A DNA stretch of 64,000 bases from Flavobacteriales bacterium (GCA_016713875.1 JADJOI010000003.1:1364001-1428000); one strand, 5' to 3'. Shown: positions 38,029 to 46,573, counted from the stretch's first letter. Made by a program: numbers and translations. Notes: a model not told the origin generated them from the sequence alone.

Positions 38029-38160
38029 ACCGGTCCCCTTTCCAATTCATCGGGTTGTCGCGGATGTATTGCGCAATGCGGTCATGTGATGCCGCGTCGC
38101 GGATGATGGTTTCGTATTACCCGTGTTGCCAGATCGGGGTGCCCGGGGCCGCTTGGGCTC
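38021..38160 (-). pseudogene. transposase 3'-end relic with in-frame stop
   Basis: The minus strand reads GTPIWQHG, a TAA stop, then YETIIRDAASHDRIAQYIRD and NPMNWKGDRF. It is over 80% alike at nucleotide level to the relic at 41608-41833 by eye. No upstream transposase domain is present. Confidence 0.75.
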
Positions 38161-38211
38161 CACCTGTGATGACCCCATCCGTGGGTTGTGGTGGCAGCGG
38201 CAACGGGATGA

Positions 38212-38468
38212 GTTCCGCTCAGGCAAGCCAGCGCATCCGAACACGGATCTCCAACGGCTCGCTCGAGATCATCATGCCCGATGGCTTGTGTGCCCGGGAG
38301 TTCCGGATCAGGGACGCGACGGGCAAGCTGGTCAGCAACTCCGCACGGCTCACATCGACCGGCGCAGTGATCGATCTGAACGGCTTGACCTCCGGGCTAT
38401 ATGCGGTGGAGGTCGTTTCAGGAAGCACACACCGTGTCGAGCGCTTCATCTATTCCGCTTCTCGATGA
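38212..38468 (+). pseudogene. orphan T9SS sorting-domain fragment
   Basis: The frame ending at 38468 encodes a C-terminal sorting-like domain (ISNGSLEIIMPDGL, IRDATGKLV, LNGLTSGLYAVEV) without any preceding mature protein or signal peptide; upstream sequence is transposase relic. It is probably the remaining 3' end of a secreted-protein gene removed by rearrangement. 38469-38658 holds nothing else recognisable. Confidence 0.6.
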
Positions 38469-38658
38469 GGCTGTGGGCGGATGCGGTGATCAACACGCTG
38501 GATGCGCGGGGAGCCGGTCCCAGCCCATGACGAGCTGCCCAACGGGTGCGGATGTCCTCGGACCTGTGTACCTCACCGGTTCTCTGGTGGCACAATCGAT
38601 CCTCCGTGGAGCATCCCTTGGGTAGGTTCACCGTCTATCCTTCACCCACCCCCTTCCA

Positions 38659-40266
38659 ATGACCGCTCACCTACCGCTCATCGGCTCACACTTGGTCAGT
38701 TCCGCGCTGCTGGCCACATACCTATGTGCGTGCGCACCGATCCACGGGCAGGACATGTTCTACGCCCACTACGCCACGACCGGTCCACAAACGGGGGGGC
38801 ATATCACACCGAGCCCGGACAATGGCTTCTACGGCGTCACCTCCAACAGCATGCTCGATCGGATCTACTGCTACAAGATCGACGCACAAGCTGACCTGGT
38901 CTGGTTCAAGGAGATCAGTATCCCTGTGCTTTCGGTCCCCACGGCCATCGCCACGCTGAGCGATTCCTCATTCGCCTTCCTGGTCGCGCAGTTCGGTGCC
39001 GACCCCTCGGTGGTCTTCAAGGTCTCTGCCACGGGCGATCTCCAATGGTCGATCACGCTCTACAACCCGGACGGGTGGAATTTCCATGACCTGGCCCCGA
39101 CCACCGATGGGGGCATGCTCCTCACCGGAAGCGGTTGTGCGGATGCGGACATGATCCTCCACCTCAGCCCGCAGGGCCACATCCTCTCTCAACATGGTCA
39201 TGCCTCGTGGAACTCGGCCTACTCGCGACCGAACGCGCGGAAGATCATCCATGATGGGAACGACCAATACTCCTATCTGGGCCATGCGTATCAGCCAGGC
39301 AGCGGGTATCGGCCGCTGATCTACTGCCGGTCGGACAGCGCAGGGAACGTGTACAGCTACCTGGAGATCCACTTCCCCTACGGAATCTCCTCCAGCGTGC
39401 CTTGGGGAGAGACCCTGGTCCGCTCCGCCAGCGGAGGGCACTACCTCACCACCATGGTGGATGACACCGCGATGAACCATGTGGTGCTCTGCTACCTGAA
39501 CGCTCAGGACCAGCTGGAATGGTTCAAGGAGATCGCGACCCCCGATCTGCGCATGACCGCCGATGCCTTGGTCCCCACGGCGGATGGTGGATGCGTATTG
39601 ATGGGCGGCACCGTGGTGAACATCACCCCATACCTGTACCACACGTACGCCATCAAGTTCAACGAACAAGGGGACCTGCTGTGGTCGAAGAAGTTCGGGG
39701 ACGTGAATGTGCCCTTCTGGGACCGCCTGGGCATACAGAACGTGGTGCCCGCGGGGCCTGATGCCTTCATGACGGTGCCGGTCCGTTGGTCCCAATTCGA
39801 CTTCTGCAGGGTGGATACCGCGTTCAACGGCTATTGCTACGAGCAGTCCTTCCTTCCCCTGGTCACCGGTGTGGACCCCACGGTGATCCCCTACCCGATC
39901 ACGCCGACCACCATCCTTTTCATCGAGGACACGATCATGACCGCGGTGGTGCCGAACAGCTACCCGCGGAGCAACCTTTGCGCAGCGTACACCGGGATCG
40001 AGGAGGCCGAAGCGGACCTGCCCCTGACCCTGGCGCCGAACCCGGCCTCGGACCACGTCCAGCTGTCCATACCGCTCGATCGGCCACAACCTGTGGAGGT
40101 CAGTGTGACGACTTCACTCGGCGCGGTGTGCTTCACCCGCCAGGTAGCGCCATCACCGGGTAGCCCGATGGTCATCCCCACACGGGATCTGCCCGCAGGT
40201 GCCTACATCGTGGCCGTGCGCGCGCCGGACCTGCACCGAAGGGCCAGGTTGATCGTGCAGCATTGA
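38659..40266 (+). CDS. T9SS-exported protein with delta-60-like repeats
   Basis: A 535-residue secreted protein. After a signal peptide come repeated blade-like segments (PSPDNGFYGV, PTTDGGMLLTGSG, PTADGGCVLMGGT, KFNEQGDLLWSKKF) of the kind seen in Bacteroidota delta-60/propeller proteins, and a C-terminal sorting domain (LAPNPASDHVQL ... LPAGAYIVAV). Role unknown. The start is the first ATG before the hydrophobic segment. Confidence 0.8.
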   Translation: MTAHLPLIGSHLVSSALLATYLCACAPIHGQDMFYAHYATTGPQTGGHITPSPDNGFYGVTSNSMLDRIYCYKIDAQADLVWFKEISIPVLSVPTAIATLSDSSFAFLVAQFGADPSVVFKVSATGDLQWSITLYNPDGWNFHDLAPTTDGGMLLTGSGCADADMILHLSPQGHILSQHGHASWNSAYSRPNARKIIHDGNDQYSYLGHAYQPGSGYRPLIYCRSDSAGNVYSYLEIHFPYGISSSVPWGETLVRSASGGHYLTTMVDDTAMNHVVLCYLNAQDQLEWFKEIATPDLRMTADALVPTADGGCVLMGGTVVNITPYLYHTYAIKFNEQGDLLWSKKFGDVNVPFWDRLGIQNVVPAGPDAFMTVPVRWSQFDFCRVDTAFNGYCYEQSFLPLVTGVDPTVIPYPITPTTILFIEDTIMTAVVPNSYPRSNLCAAYTGIEEAEADLPLTLAPNPASDHVQLSIPLDRPQPVEVSVTTSLGAVCFTRQVAPSPGSPMVIPTRDLPAGAYIVAVRAPDLHRRARLIVQH

Positions 40267-40371
40267 CCGTGCGACCGTCGAAGGCACTTCTCGGTGTTCC
40301 TTGTCACGCTCGCCTGTGGCGAGCCAGGCTCCTGCGACGCGGGAGTATAATGTGGGGGTGTGGCAGACGTG

Positions 40372-40479
40372 ATGAAGTGGCTCAGGCGCATCGTTGTAGC
40401 ATTGCCATTGGCAGCACTCGCTCTGCTCTTCCTTGCCGTCATTGCTGGCGCGGTCGTCTTCCTGTTCATGTTTGACTAA
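40372..40479 (+). CDS. 35-residue single-helix membrane peptide (candidate)
   Basis: ATG 40372 to TAA 40477-40479 encodes a basic start (MKWLRR) followed by one 25-residue hydrophobic helix and a short FMFD end. It fits a small membrane protein, but there is no homology or promoter evidence except a TATAAT-like stretch about 20 bases upstream. It is followed directly by the 97-bp repeat. Confidence 0.4.
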   Translation: MKWLRRIVVALPLAALALLFLAVIAGAVVFLFMFD

Positions 40480-40480
40480 G

Positions 40481-40577
40481 GTTTGGACGTGCCCCCTCGC
40501 AAAGCCTCGGGGTCCGGCCATCCGCTGTACTCCTCGCTCGTTCCTCGCTGCGGGGTGCCGCTCCTGTCCGTCACGCG
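40481..40577. repeat. 97-bp interspersed repeat, copy 2
   Basis: Differs from 33532-33628 at three positions only. It again sits immediately after a stop codon and just upstream of the next gene's promoter box. Confidence 0.88.
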
Positions 40578-40602
40578 TGGTACGGATCATCGGTTCATGA
40601 CT

Positions 40603-40610
40603 TACATTCG
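40603..40610 (+). promoter_or_regulatory. -7 promoter box TACATTCG
   Basis: TAnnTTCG box ending seven bases before ATG 40618. It overlaps an upstream in-frame ATG (40597), which argues against that start. Confidence 0.45.
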
Positions 40611-40617
40611 ATGCGCG

Positions 40618-41523
40618 ATGGATCGGATGATCGTTTGGTTGTTCGCGATCGTGGTGCCTTGCACCCAGACCGCAGCACAGACATACATCCCATTCTTCGG
40701 AGACACCACGCGGTCGTGGACGTCGACCATTTCCGGTTCCGCCGAGGGTGATTGTCTCGATACGTGGGTGACCACACACTGGATCGATGGGGACACCGCG
40801 TTCGACGGCACGACCTACACCAGGGTCCGATCACGTGAACGCCATTACGTGTCACCCCTGATGGACTGGTGCCAATCAGTCACCGAGTATCCGGGCCCGG
40901 ATACTCATGTCAGGGAGGTGGGCCATGCGGTTTTCGCACGTTCGGACTGGTCAACGGAATCACTGATCTATGATCTGGACGCCGTGGTGGGCGATACCAT
41001 ACCCTATCCGATCAATGCCTACGAAAATGGTTCCGGCTGGCATGCGATCGTGGTGCAGGTGGATTCGATCCTTGTCAATGGCACCTACCGCACCCGACAG
41101 ACCGTGAGCGATGGTCCGAATGAAGGGGACACGGTCCGGGTGATCGAAGGTATCGGTGCAACAACTGCGCCGTTCGGATTCTTATCGCAACAGCTGGGAC
41201 TATCCCATTTTGGCAGGCTCGACTGCGTCAGGGAGTCTGGCCAGGTGATCTTCGGAGATACATGGTGCGAACTGATCACAGGTATTGCACCAACTGTTGT
41301 CCGCCCACTATCGGCTCCTTATCCGAACCCTTCAACGAACCATTTGACCTTCGACGAAAGGTTTACGACTTACCAGATCATGGACGTCTACGGTCGAACC
41401 GTGATACAGGGGATTGGCCGCCATGCGGACGTATTGCGATTACCATCAGGTACGTACCTGGTCCGTGGTTGGGATAGACAAGGGACCATTGTCGGATCGT
41501 GGCCGATCGTGGTTCAACCCTGA
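40618..41523 (+). CDS. T9SS-exported protein of unknown function
   Basis: A 301-residue secreted protein: signal peptide (MIVWLFAIVV ... TAAQ), a beta-rich domain with segments such as SWTSTISGSAEGDC, DLDAVVGDTIPYP and VIEGIGATTAPFG that recurs in Bacteroidota cargo proteins, then a sorting domain (PYPNPSTNHLTF ... LPSGTYLVRG). Start chosen from the promoter box. The C-terminus is followed by transposase relics. Confidence 0.75.
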   Translation: MDRMIVWLFAIVVPCTQTAAQTYIPFFGDTTRSWTSTISGSAEGDCLDTWVTTHWIDGDTAFDGTTYTRVRSRERHYVSPLMDWCQSVTEYPGPDTHVREVGHAVFARSDWSTESLIYDLDAVVGDTIPYPINAYENGSGWHAIVVQVDSILVNGTYRTRQTVSDGPNEGDTVRVIEGIGATTAPFGFLSQQLGLSHFGRLDCVRESGQVIFGDTWCELITGIAPTVVRPLSAPYPNPSTNHLTFDERFTTYQIMDVYGRTVIQGIGRHADVLRLPSGTYLVRGWDRQGTIVGSWPIVVQP

Positions 41524-41533
41524 CCTGTGCAAC

Positions 41534-41580
41534 ATCACCGGTTGAACCGGTCCCCTTTCCTATTGGCGGGGTTGTCGCGC
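41534..41580 (-). pseudogene. transposase end fragment
   Basis: ATCACCGGTTGAACCGGTCC and the following 25 bases match the terminal element of the other relics, but the homology breaks off at GTTGTCGCGC. It lies just after the T9SS gene. Confidence 0.55.
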
Positions 41581-41607
41581 GTTCAGGCGGGGGATTACCG
41601 CTCATCA

Positions 41608-41833
41608 TCACCAGTTCATACGGTCGTTCAACCAATTCGCCGGGTTGTCGGCGACATACTGCGCAATGCGGTCATGCGATGCCGGATCACGGATGATGGT
41701 TTCGTAATACCCGCGTTGCCAGATCGGCGTTCCCTGCCTATCGGCAGGCAGGCGCGCTGGCATCAACGCATCGCGCACGGCCTGCCGTGAAACGGCGGCC
41801 TTGAACGTTTGCATGATGTGGCCCAACGAATTA
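41608..41833 (-). pseudogene. REP-associated transposase 3' fragment truncated by IS630
   Basis: The longest relic: the minus strand encodes NSLGHIMQTFKAAVSRQA, GTPIWQRGYYETIIRD and RIAQYVADNPANW, the C-terminal third of a Y1-type REP-associated transposase. Its upstream part is cut by the IS630 element at the TA at 41832-41833. The apparent start codon of the open frame (41862) lies inside the IS and is fortuitous. Confidence 0.8.
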
Positions 41834-41858
41834 CTGAGCCGGTGGTGAAGATCCGGTT

Positions 41859-42374
41859 TCATGCGGCATATCGAACATCGGGGTGACCGAAGTAGCTTTT
41901 GATGTGCTTGGGCTTCTTGGACACGCTTCGGTAATGGGCCAAGATGTTCTCAACGAGTTGCTCCTCGGTGCGCGGCGGCGGAGCGCTGGTCACGTTCTTC
42001 TTCAGGTCGGCATTGGCCACCTCCACGGGGTTGAGTTCGGGTGAGTAGCCCGGCATGAAGAACAGTTCGATGCGCTCCTTGTGCTTTTCCAGCCATGGGC
42101 GCAGGACTTTGGCATGATGCACCGGCAGGTTGTCCAGGATGAGGAACACCTTGCGCTTTGCCCCTTTGATCAAACGTGCGAGGAAATCCTGGAAGATCTC
42201 CGCATCAAGGGCGCCCTTGAAGACCATCCACCGCATCTGGCCGCGATTGGTGATGGTGGAGATGATCGAACGGCCGAAGCGCTTGTTCAGCACACGCACC
42301 ACCGGCGTCTTGCCACGCTTGGCGAAGCTCCGTCCACGCACATCATCATTGCGCAGGCCGGTCTCATCCCCCAA
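41859..42374 (-). CDS. IS630 transposase, DDE catalytic part (ORF B)
   Basis: About 171 residues of RNase-H-fold transposase. First catalytic Asp is in the GDETGLRNDD motif, reached only through the frameshift; the second and third are in LILDNLPVHHAK and FMPGYSPELNPVE. The apparent start is a TTG inside the overlap region, so it is probably not translated alone but as a fusion with ORF A. Confidence 0.85.
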   Translation of the reverse strand: MGDETGLRNDDVRGRSFAKRGKTPVVRVLNKRFGRSIISTITNRGQMRWMVFKGALDAEIFQDFLARLIKGAKRKVFLILDNLPVHHAKVLRPWLEKHKERIELFFMPGYSPELNPVEVANADLKKNVTSAPPPRTEEQLVENILAHYRSVSKKPKHIKSYFGHPDVRYAA

Positions 42375-42892
42375 TGGATGTCCGCGCCCTCCAATTCGGC
42401 CCTGCGCTCGATCGCCGGATAGACCTCTTCACGCCACTTGCGCACCAGTTCGGGCCGCTGTTCTGCTGCGCGGCGCATCGGCTTCTGTGCGCTGAAGCCC
42501 CAACGGCTCAAGTAGTCGGTCATCGTGCGTTCGGGCAGCACTACGCCGAAGCGTTCTTTGATCAACAGCGCGATGGCCTTGCGTGACCACAGCGCATAGG
42601 GCAACTTCAATTGATCGGGCATCTTGTCAGCGATCAGCCGAAGTGTCTGCTTCTGCTGCTCTTGCGTCAGGATCATGCCGCTGCCTTGCGGCCGCCCGCT
42701 GCGGCATACCTCAACGGCTCTCCATCCCCCGCGCTGATAGCGTTGCCAAGCATCATTGGCCGCCGTCAGCCCAAGGCTGCACAGCGCGGAAGACTCTTTC
42801 AGCCCGCAACCTTGCAAGCGGCAGCGCACCGCCTGCCGCAATCGTTCGTTCAGCGCCTCATCGCTGAGGCTTCGCGCATCTGTTCGCTTCAT
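42287..42892 (-). CDS. IS630 transposase, N-terminal DNA-binding part (ORF A)
   Basis: Up to 201 residues in frame; the first 170 or so are a helix-turn-helix plus winged region (CGLKESSALCSLGLTAAND, YALWSRKAIALLI, MTDYLSRWGF) normal for IS630 transposases. At IHWG the sequence has five Gs (42368-42372); a -1 shift there joins it to ORF B and restores the WGDETG catalytic motif. Residues beyond that point are out-of-frame and not transposase-like. Confidence 0.85.
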   Translation of the reverse strand: MKRTDARSLSDEALNERLRQAVRCRLQGCGLKESSALCSLGLTAANDAWQRYQRGGWRAVEVCRSGRPQGSGMILTQEQQKQTLRLIADKMPDQLKLPYALWSRKAIALLIKERFGVVLPERTMTDYLSRWGFSAQKPMRRAAEQRPELVRKWREEVYPAIERRAELEGADIHWGMRPACAMMMCVDGASPSVARRRWCVC

Positions 42893-43131
42893 GTCAAGCT
42901 CGATCCACAGATCGTGCCGATCGACCGCTTCTTTGTCACCGTCTCAGTATTGACCATGATGGCGATCGGTGGTGAACTGTTCGCTCAGGATGGATGCGTT
43001 CGTCGCGTTCAGCTCGCGCAGTTCGATGTACTCGTCGGTGGTGCCTGAGAAATGCATGATCCAAAGGTCATGGTTTGAGGTGGGTTCTTCGACGCTGTAG
43101 GACCCGTCCATGGAATGCACCGTGCATCAAG

Positions 43132-43261
43132 GCAGGTGAGCATCAGTGAAGCGACATACGCGTTGGTGCAGGAGGCGCCAGCCCCCACATTCACCCCAGG
43201 TGGAAAAATACAGGCGAAGGGCAAAGGCGAAATGGTGATGTTCTTTGTCACTCGCGCCTGA
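43132..43261 (+). pseudogene. 3' relic of an adenylate cyclase gene
   Basis: The frame ending at TGA 43259-43261 reads QVSISEATYALVQEA, FTPGGKIQAKGKGEM and MFFVTRA, matching the extreme C-terminus of the two intact cyclases in this window. Nothing upstream of 43132 matches. The intact cyclase begins 42 bases after its stop. The 42950-43131 stretch before it has no convincing gene. Confidence 0.85.
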
Positions 43262-43303
43262 CATGCCCCGCGTTCATTCCGGGGCGACCAATACTCTCGA
43301 ACC

Positions 43304-45358
43304 ATGATGAAACAGTTGTCCTCAAGGCTGTTCCCGCTTCTGCTCCTATGCCTGCCCTTGGCGGGCATGGCGCAGATGGATGTCGATTCCCTGCTTGGAT
43401 CGGCTCTGAAGGCAGAGCCCGACACCAACAAGGTGAAAACGCTGTTGCGCATCGGGGCAGAGCTCACCAACCAGGGCCGGTTCGAGGAAGCACGGGAGCA
43501 CTTGGCGGATGCCTTGGACCTGTCACGGTCCCTGGAGCATGGCAATGGTGAATGCAAAGCACTGATCAGTATCGGCATCACCCACTTCTACCAAGGCAAC
43601 AACCGCGAAGCGTTGGATGCATGGGAACTGGCGATGCCCATAGCGATGGAGCGCAAGGACGAGGTACAACAGAACATCCTGCGCACGAACATGGCCAACG
43701 TCCACCTCAGTACAGGCAACTACAACGAGGCTCAGCGGGCCTATTTCGAGGTGCTGAAGTGGGCCGAGGCCACACAGCGGAAATCGAACGCCGTGGATTG
43801 CCTGATGAATCTTGGTGTGCTCTACACCATGCAGGGCAAACTGGACGAGGCCATTCGCTATCAGCGCAGGGTACTCGATGAATACGGTGATGTGCTGACC
43901 CCGTTCCAGCAGGTCAATTGCCTGAGCAATCTGGGCCAGTTGCATCTCGACGCCCGGCACGTGGACGATGCTGAAAAGGCCTATGCGGAACTGCTTCCGC
44001 TGGCCGAGCAGAACGAACAGGCCAAGGGGGTCGCGCGGGCCTATGGTGGGCTGGGGAACGTTGCGATGGCCAGGAAGGATCGACCCGGTGCGAAAGAGCA
44101 CCTTCAACGGGCCGCTGACCTGTATGCTGCGGCCGGGGCCCGTACGGATCAGGCCATCCTCTTGGAGAACCTTGCCAGCTTGTACCGCGAGGCGGTGGAA
44201 AATGAGGACGCGGCCTTCCTGGACCGGTACTTCCAAGGCAGCGCTTCCCTGGCCTTGTCCACCGCTCACGCCGCGATCGACACCGCGATCGGGATATTCA
44301 ACGATGCGGGCGATCTCGGTCAATTGCGGAGCGCCTACCGCAGCATCGCCGAAGTGGAACGCGCACAAGGCGACTACAAGCAGGCCCTCTCGCATTTCCA
44401 ACTCTACCAGGCCCTCAGTGACACCTTGTTGAACGCGGAGCGCGATAGGAAGCTCACCGAGACGGCCATGCAGTATGAATTCGACAAAAAGGAGGCCGCC
44501 ACCCGGGCCGAGCAGGAGCAGAAAGACCTGCGCCAGCGGTTGGAAAGGAATGGCATCGCCGTTGGGCTCGCTGGAGCACTGCTCTTCCTAGGCGTGGTAT
44601 GGCGCCAGCGCAACCGCATCAGCAAGGAAAAGAAGCGCAGTGAGGAACTCCTGCTGAACATCCTGCCGGAGGAAGTTGCCGAAGAACTCAAGGCGAAAGG
44701 CACGGCAGAGGCCGTGCACATCGATCAGGTCACCGTGCTCTTCACCGACTTCAAGGGCTTCACCGCGATGAGCGAAGTGGTGACGCCACAGGAATTGGTA
44801 CGCGACCTCAACGAATGCTTCAGCGCGTTCGATCGCATCACGGAGAAGTACGGCATCGAGAAGATCAAGACCATCGGCGATGCCTACATGGCTGCCGGTG
44901 GATTGCCCACGCCGAACACCACGCACGCCACCGATGTGATCCAGGCCGCGTTGGAGATGCGCGACCTCATCGCGGAGGGCAAGGCGCGGAAGATCGCGGC
45001 AGGCCTCCCCTACTTCGAGGTCCGCATCGGCATCCACACCGGCCCCGTGGTCGCAGGCATCGTGGGCGTGAAGAAATTCCAGTACGACATCTGGGGCGAT
45101 ACGGTGAACACGGCGAGCCGCATGGAGAGCAGCGGGGAAGTGGGGCAGGTGAACATCAGCGAGGCGACGTATTCGCTGGTGAAGGACGTGAAGAAGGTGA
45201 ATGGCGAATGGTTGATAGCGAATGAAGGCTACACCCATTCACCAACTCCTATTCACCATTCACCCGCATTCGTATTCACCCCGCGCGGCAAGGTGCCGGC
45301 GAAGGGCAAGGGGGAGATGGAGATGTACTTCGTTCGTCGACGCTCCGAAGGAGCGTAG
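43304..45358 (+). CDS. TPR-containing membrane adenylate cyclase (class III), copy 1
   Basis: A 684-residue protein: signal peptide (ending GMAQ), six or more TPR-like repeats outside the membrane (about 40-395), one membrane helix near 410-428 and a cytoplasmic class III cyclase domain. Metal Asp in FTDFKGFT (about 481) and GDAYM, ATP-specifying Lys in KIKTIG and Asp in YDIWG, and transition-state Asn/Arg in VNTASR are all present, so ATP is the predicted substrate. The C-terminus carries an in-frame palindromic insert (about residues 632-654) absent from copy 2. It probably links an envelope signal to cAMP. Confidence 0.93.
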   Translation: MMKQLSSRLFPLLLLCLPLAGMAQMDVDSLLGSALKAEPDTNKVKTLLRIGAELTNQGRFEEAREHLADALDLSRSLEHGNGECKALISIGITHFYQGNNREALDAWELAMPIAMERKDEVQQNILRTNMANVHLSTGNYNEAQRAYFEVLKWAEATQRKSNAVDCLMNLGVLYTMQGKLDEAIRYQRRVLDEYGDVLTPFQQVNCLSNLGQLHLDARHVDDAEKAYAELLPLAEQNEQAKGVARAYGGLGNVAMARKDRPGAKEHLQRAADLYAAAGARTDQAILLENLASLYREAVENEDAAFLDRYFQGSASLALSTAHAAIDTAIGIFNDAGDLGQLRSAYRSIAEVERAQGDYKQALSHFQLYQALSDTLLNAERDRKLTETAMQYEFDKKEAATRAEQEQKDLRQRLERNGIAVGLAGALLFLGVVWRQRNRISKEKKRSEELLLNILPEEVAEELKAKGTAEAVHIDQVTVLFTDFKGFTAMSEVVTPQELVRDLNECFSAFDRITEKYGIEKIKTIGDAYMAAGGLPTPNTTHATDVIQAALEMRDLIAEGKARKIAAGLPYFEVRIGIHTGPVVAGIVGVKKFQYDIWGDTVNTASRMESSGEVGQVNISEATYSLVKDVKKVNGEWLIANEGYTHSPTPIHHSPAFVFTPRGKVPAKGKGEMEMYFVRRRSEGA
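45197..45264. repeat. palindromic repeat inserted in frame in cyclase copy 1
   Basis: Left arm GTGAATGGCGAATGG..., right arm ...CCTATTCACCATTCACC; the arms are imperfect inverted repeats. It encodes VNGEWLIANEGYTHSP and similar residues. The paralogue reads straight from LVKDA to FTPRGK, so the element was gained here. Confidence 0.85.
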
Positions 45359-45403
45359 GAGCACGTTGTGGCGCTGGCTCAGGGCTGACATGCCCTGGTC
45401 CAA

Positions 45404-45880
45404 ATGAACCGAACGGACGACACGTTGTACCGCCTCGTGATGCGCCTGGTCCTCCCCTTCCTCCTGCTCTTCCTCGCACCCATCCTGCCTGCCACGGCCC
45501 AATGGTCTGCGGAATTGAACGCGGATGATCCGGTATCCCCCTTCCAACGCCTGGCAGGGCAGATGCAACAGAGCCCGGCCGATAGCGCGGACTTCGCGCG
45601 GTTCGGCGCGGCCATGGCGGGGACCACCCCGGACATCGGCCCGCTACCGGACCTTGGGGAATACCACCTGGTGTGGGAGGTGACCTGCGAGGGCGGCACC
45701 TGGCTGACGCGCGGCAACGGCACCGACCTGCCGACCTTCCTGAAGGACCCGCCCGAGAAGCGTTTCGGCGAGATCGTGTGCTGTCCGCACTTCTTTGGAG
45801 GGCGCTACGCGGTGGTGCACTGGGAGCCGCCCACGGGGCTGGTCCGCTTCCGGTACTGGTTCTTCGAGCGGGTGGAATGA
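45404..45880 (+). CDS. secreted protein of unknown function
   Basis: A 158-residue exported protein with a signal peptide ending TATAQ. The mature part is acidic, with GEYHLVWEVTCEGGTW, KRFGEIVCCPHFFGGRYAVVHWEP and a final RFRYWFFERVE; the cysteines suggest an oxidised periplasmic fold. No family recognised. It lies 45 bases after cyclase copy 1. Confidence 0.6.
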   Translation: MNRTDDTLYRLVMRLVLPFLLLFLAPILPATAQWSAELNADDPVSPFQRLAGQMQQSPADSADFARFGAAMAGTTPDIGPLPDLGEYHLVWEVTCEGGTWLTRGNGTDLPTFLKDPPEKRFGEIVCCPHFFGGRYAVVHWEPPTGLVRFRYWFFERVE

Positions 45881-46251
45881 GATACTGTGCACAACTATAG
45901 TTGCGCGCTTTCATCGGGCCGCCTCGTGCATCGCCTACCTTGCTCCCCTATCCGGCACCGCTTCCGGAACTCCGAAGACCTGTAGGTGGTCTTCAACAGA
46001 AGGCGAAACACGGGCGTAAGTCCTTCGCTGCTCATCTACGATCTCAGAGCGAGTCATTCAGGCGGCAGGCGATCGCGGGAACAAGGCATCCCCGACCCCC
46101 GGAAGTGATCCACGTTCGCGCCGCTGCCCCGGGCCCGGGAGCACCGGCCGTCCTCACCCCGCCCCACGAGCAGGGACCCTGGATCACCATGGCGGGAAGG
46201 GGACGCCAAGCGGACCGCACCGGTCGGCCGGCCGTTCAACGCACAACGACC
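45881..46251. other. non-coding stretch with hairpins
   Basis: No supported gene. A short palindrome around 45889-45905 (AACTATAGTT core) and a GAAGACC...GGTCTTC hairpin at 45975-45995 are visible; the latter could end the upstream transcript. A TACCTTGC phrase near 45937 could be a promoter for the next gene or for an unrecognised RNA. Confidence 0.4.
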
Positions 46252-46467
46252 ATGGAACACGTGAAGACCGACACCCCGACCACACCCTTCAAGATCGCGA
46301 TCGGCACTTGGGGCGACAAGAAGTTCAAGCTCAAGAACAAGTTCAGCCAGCTGAACGATGCCGACCTCCTGTTCGAGGAGGGCAAGGAGAGCGAGCTCAC
46401 AGCGCGGCTCCAGACCAAGCTCAACAAGAGCGAAGCGGACGTTCAACAGCTGATCGCCGGGCTCTGA
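46252..46467 (+). CDS. CsbD-like small stress protein
   Basis: A 71-residue protein. WGDKKFKLKNKFSQLNDADL and EEGKESELTARLQTKLNKSEADV match the helical CsbD/YjbJ family, abundant general-stress proteins of unknown activity. ATG 46252 gives the usual length; the longer open frame upstream is not conserved in appearance. Confidence 0.7.
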   Translation: MEHVKTDTPTTPFKIAIGTWGDKKFKLKNKFSQLNDADLLFEEGKESELTARLQTKLNKSEADVQQLIAGL

Positions 46468-46573
46468 GCCCCCTGCGGCCACCCAGCCGATGACGGGAAG
46501 GGGCCTTGGCGGCATGGCGCCGTGGAGGCCCCGACCCGGCACGGCGACCACGGACCGCGAGACCCTACCCTCC

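Larger units (their letters stand above)
41834..42947 (-). mobile_element. IS630-family insertion sequence
   Basis: About 1.1 kb bounded by inverted ends CTGAGCCGGTG (left) and CACCGTCTCAG (right), differing at one position, each flanked by TA (41832-41833 and 42948-42949), the TA target duplication typical of IS630/Tc1 elements. It encodes a transposase split into two frames. It has inserted into a transposase relic. Confidence 0.85.

Noticed and set aside
41834..41862. Start codon of the 84-residue transposase fragment
   Set aside because: These bases belong to the IS630 element; the frame crosses the insertion junction by chance.
42950..43115. Possible secreted-protein fragment on the minus strand
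   Set aside because: A frame reading SNHDLWIMHFSGTTDEYIEL looks protein-like, but it has no start, no neighbour in frame and too little sequence to assign.
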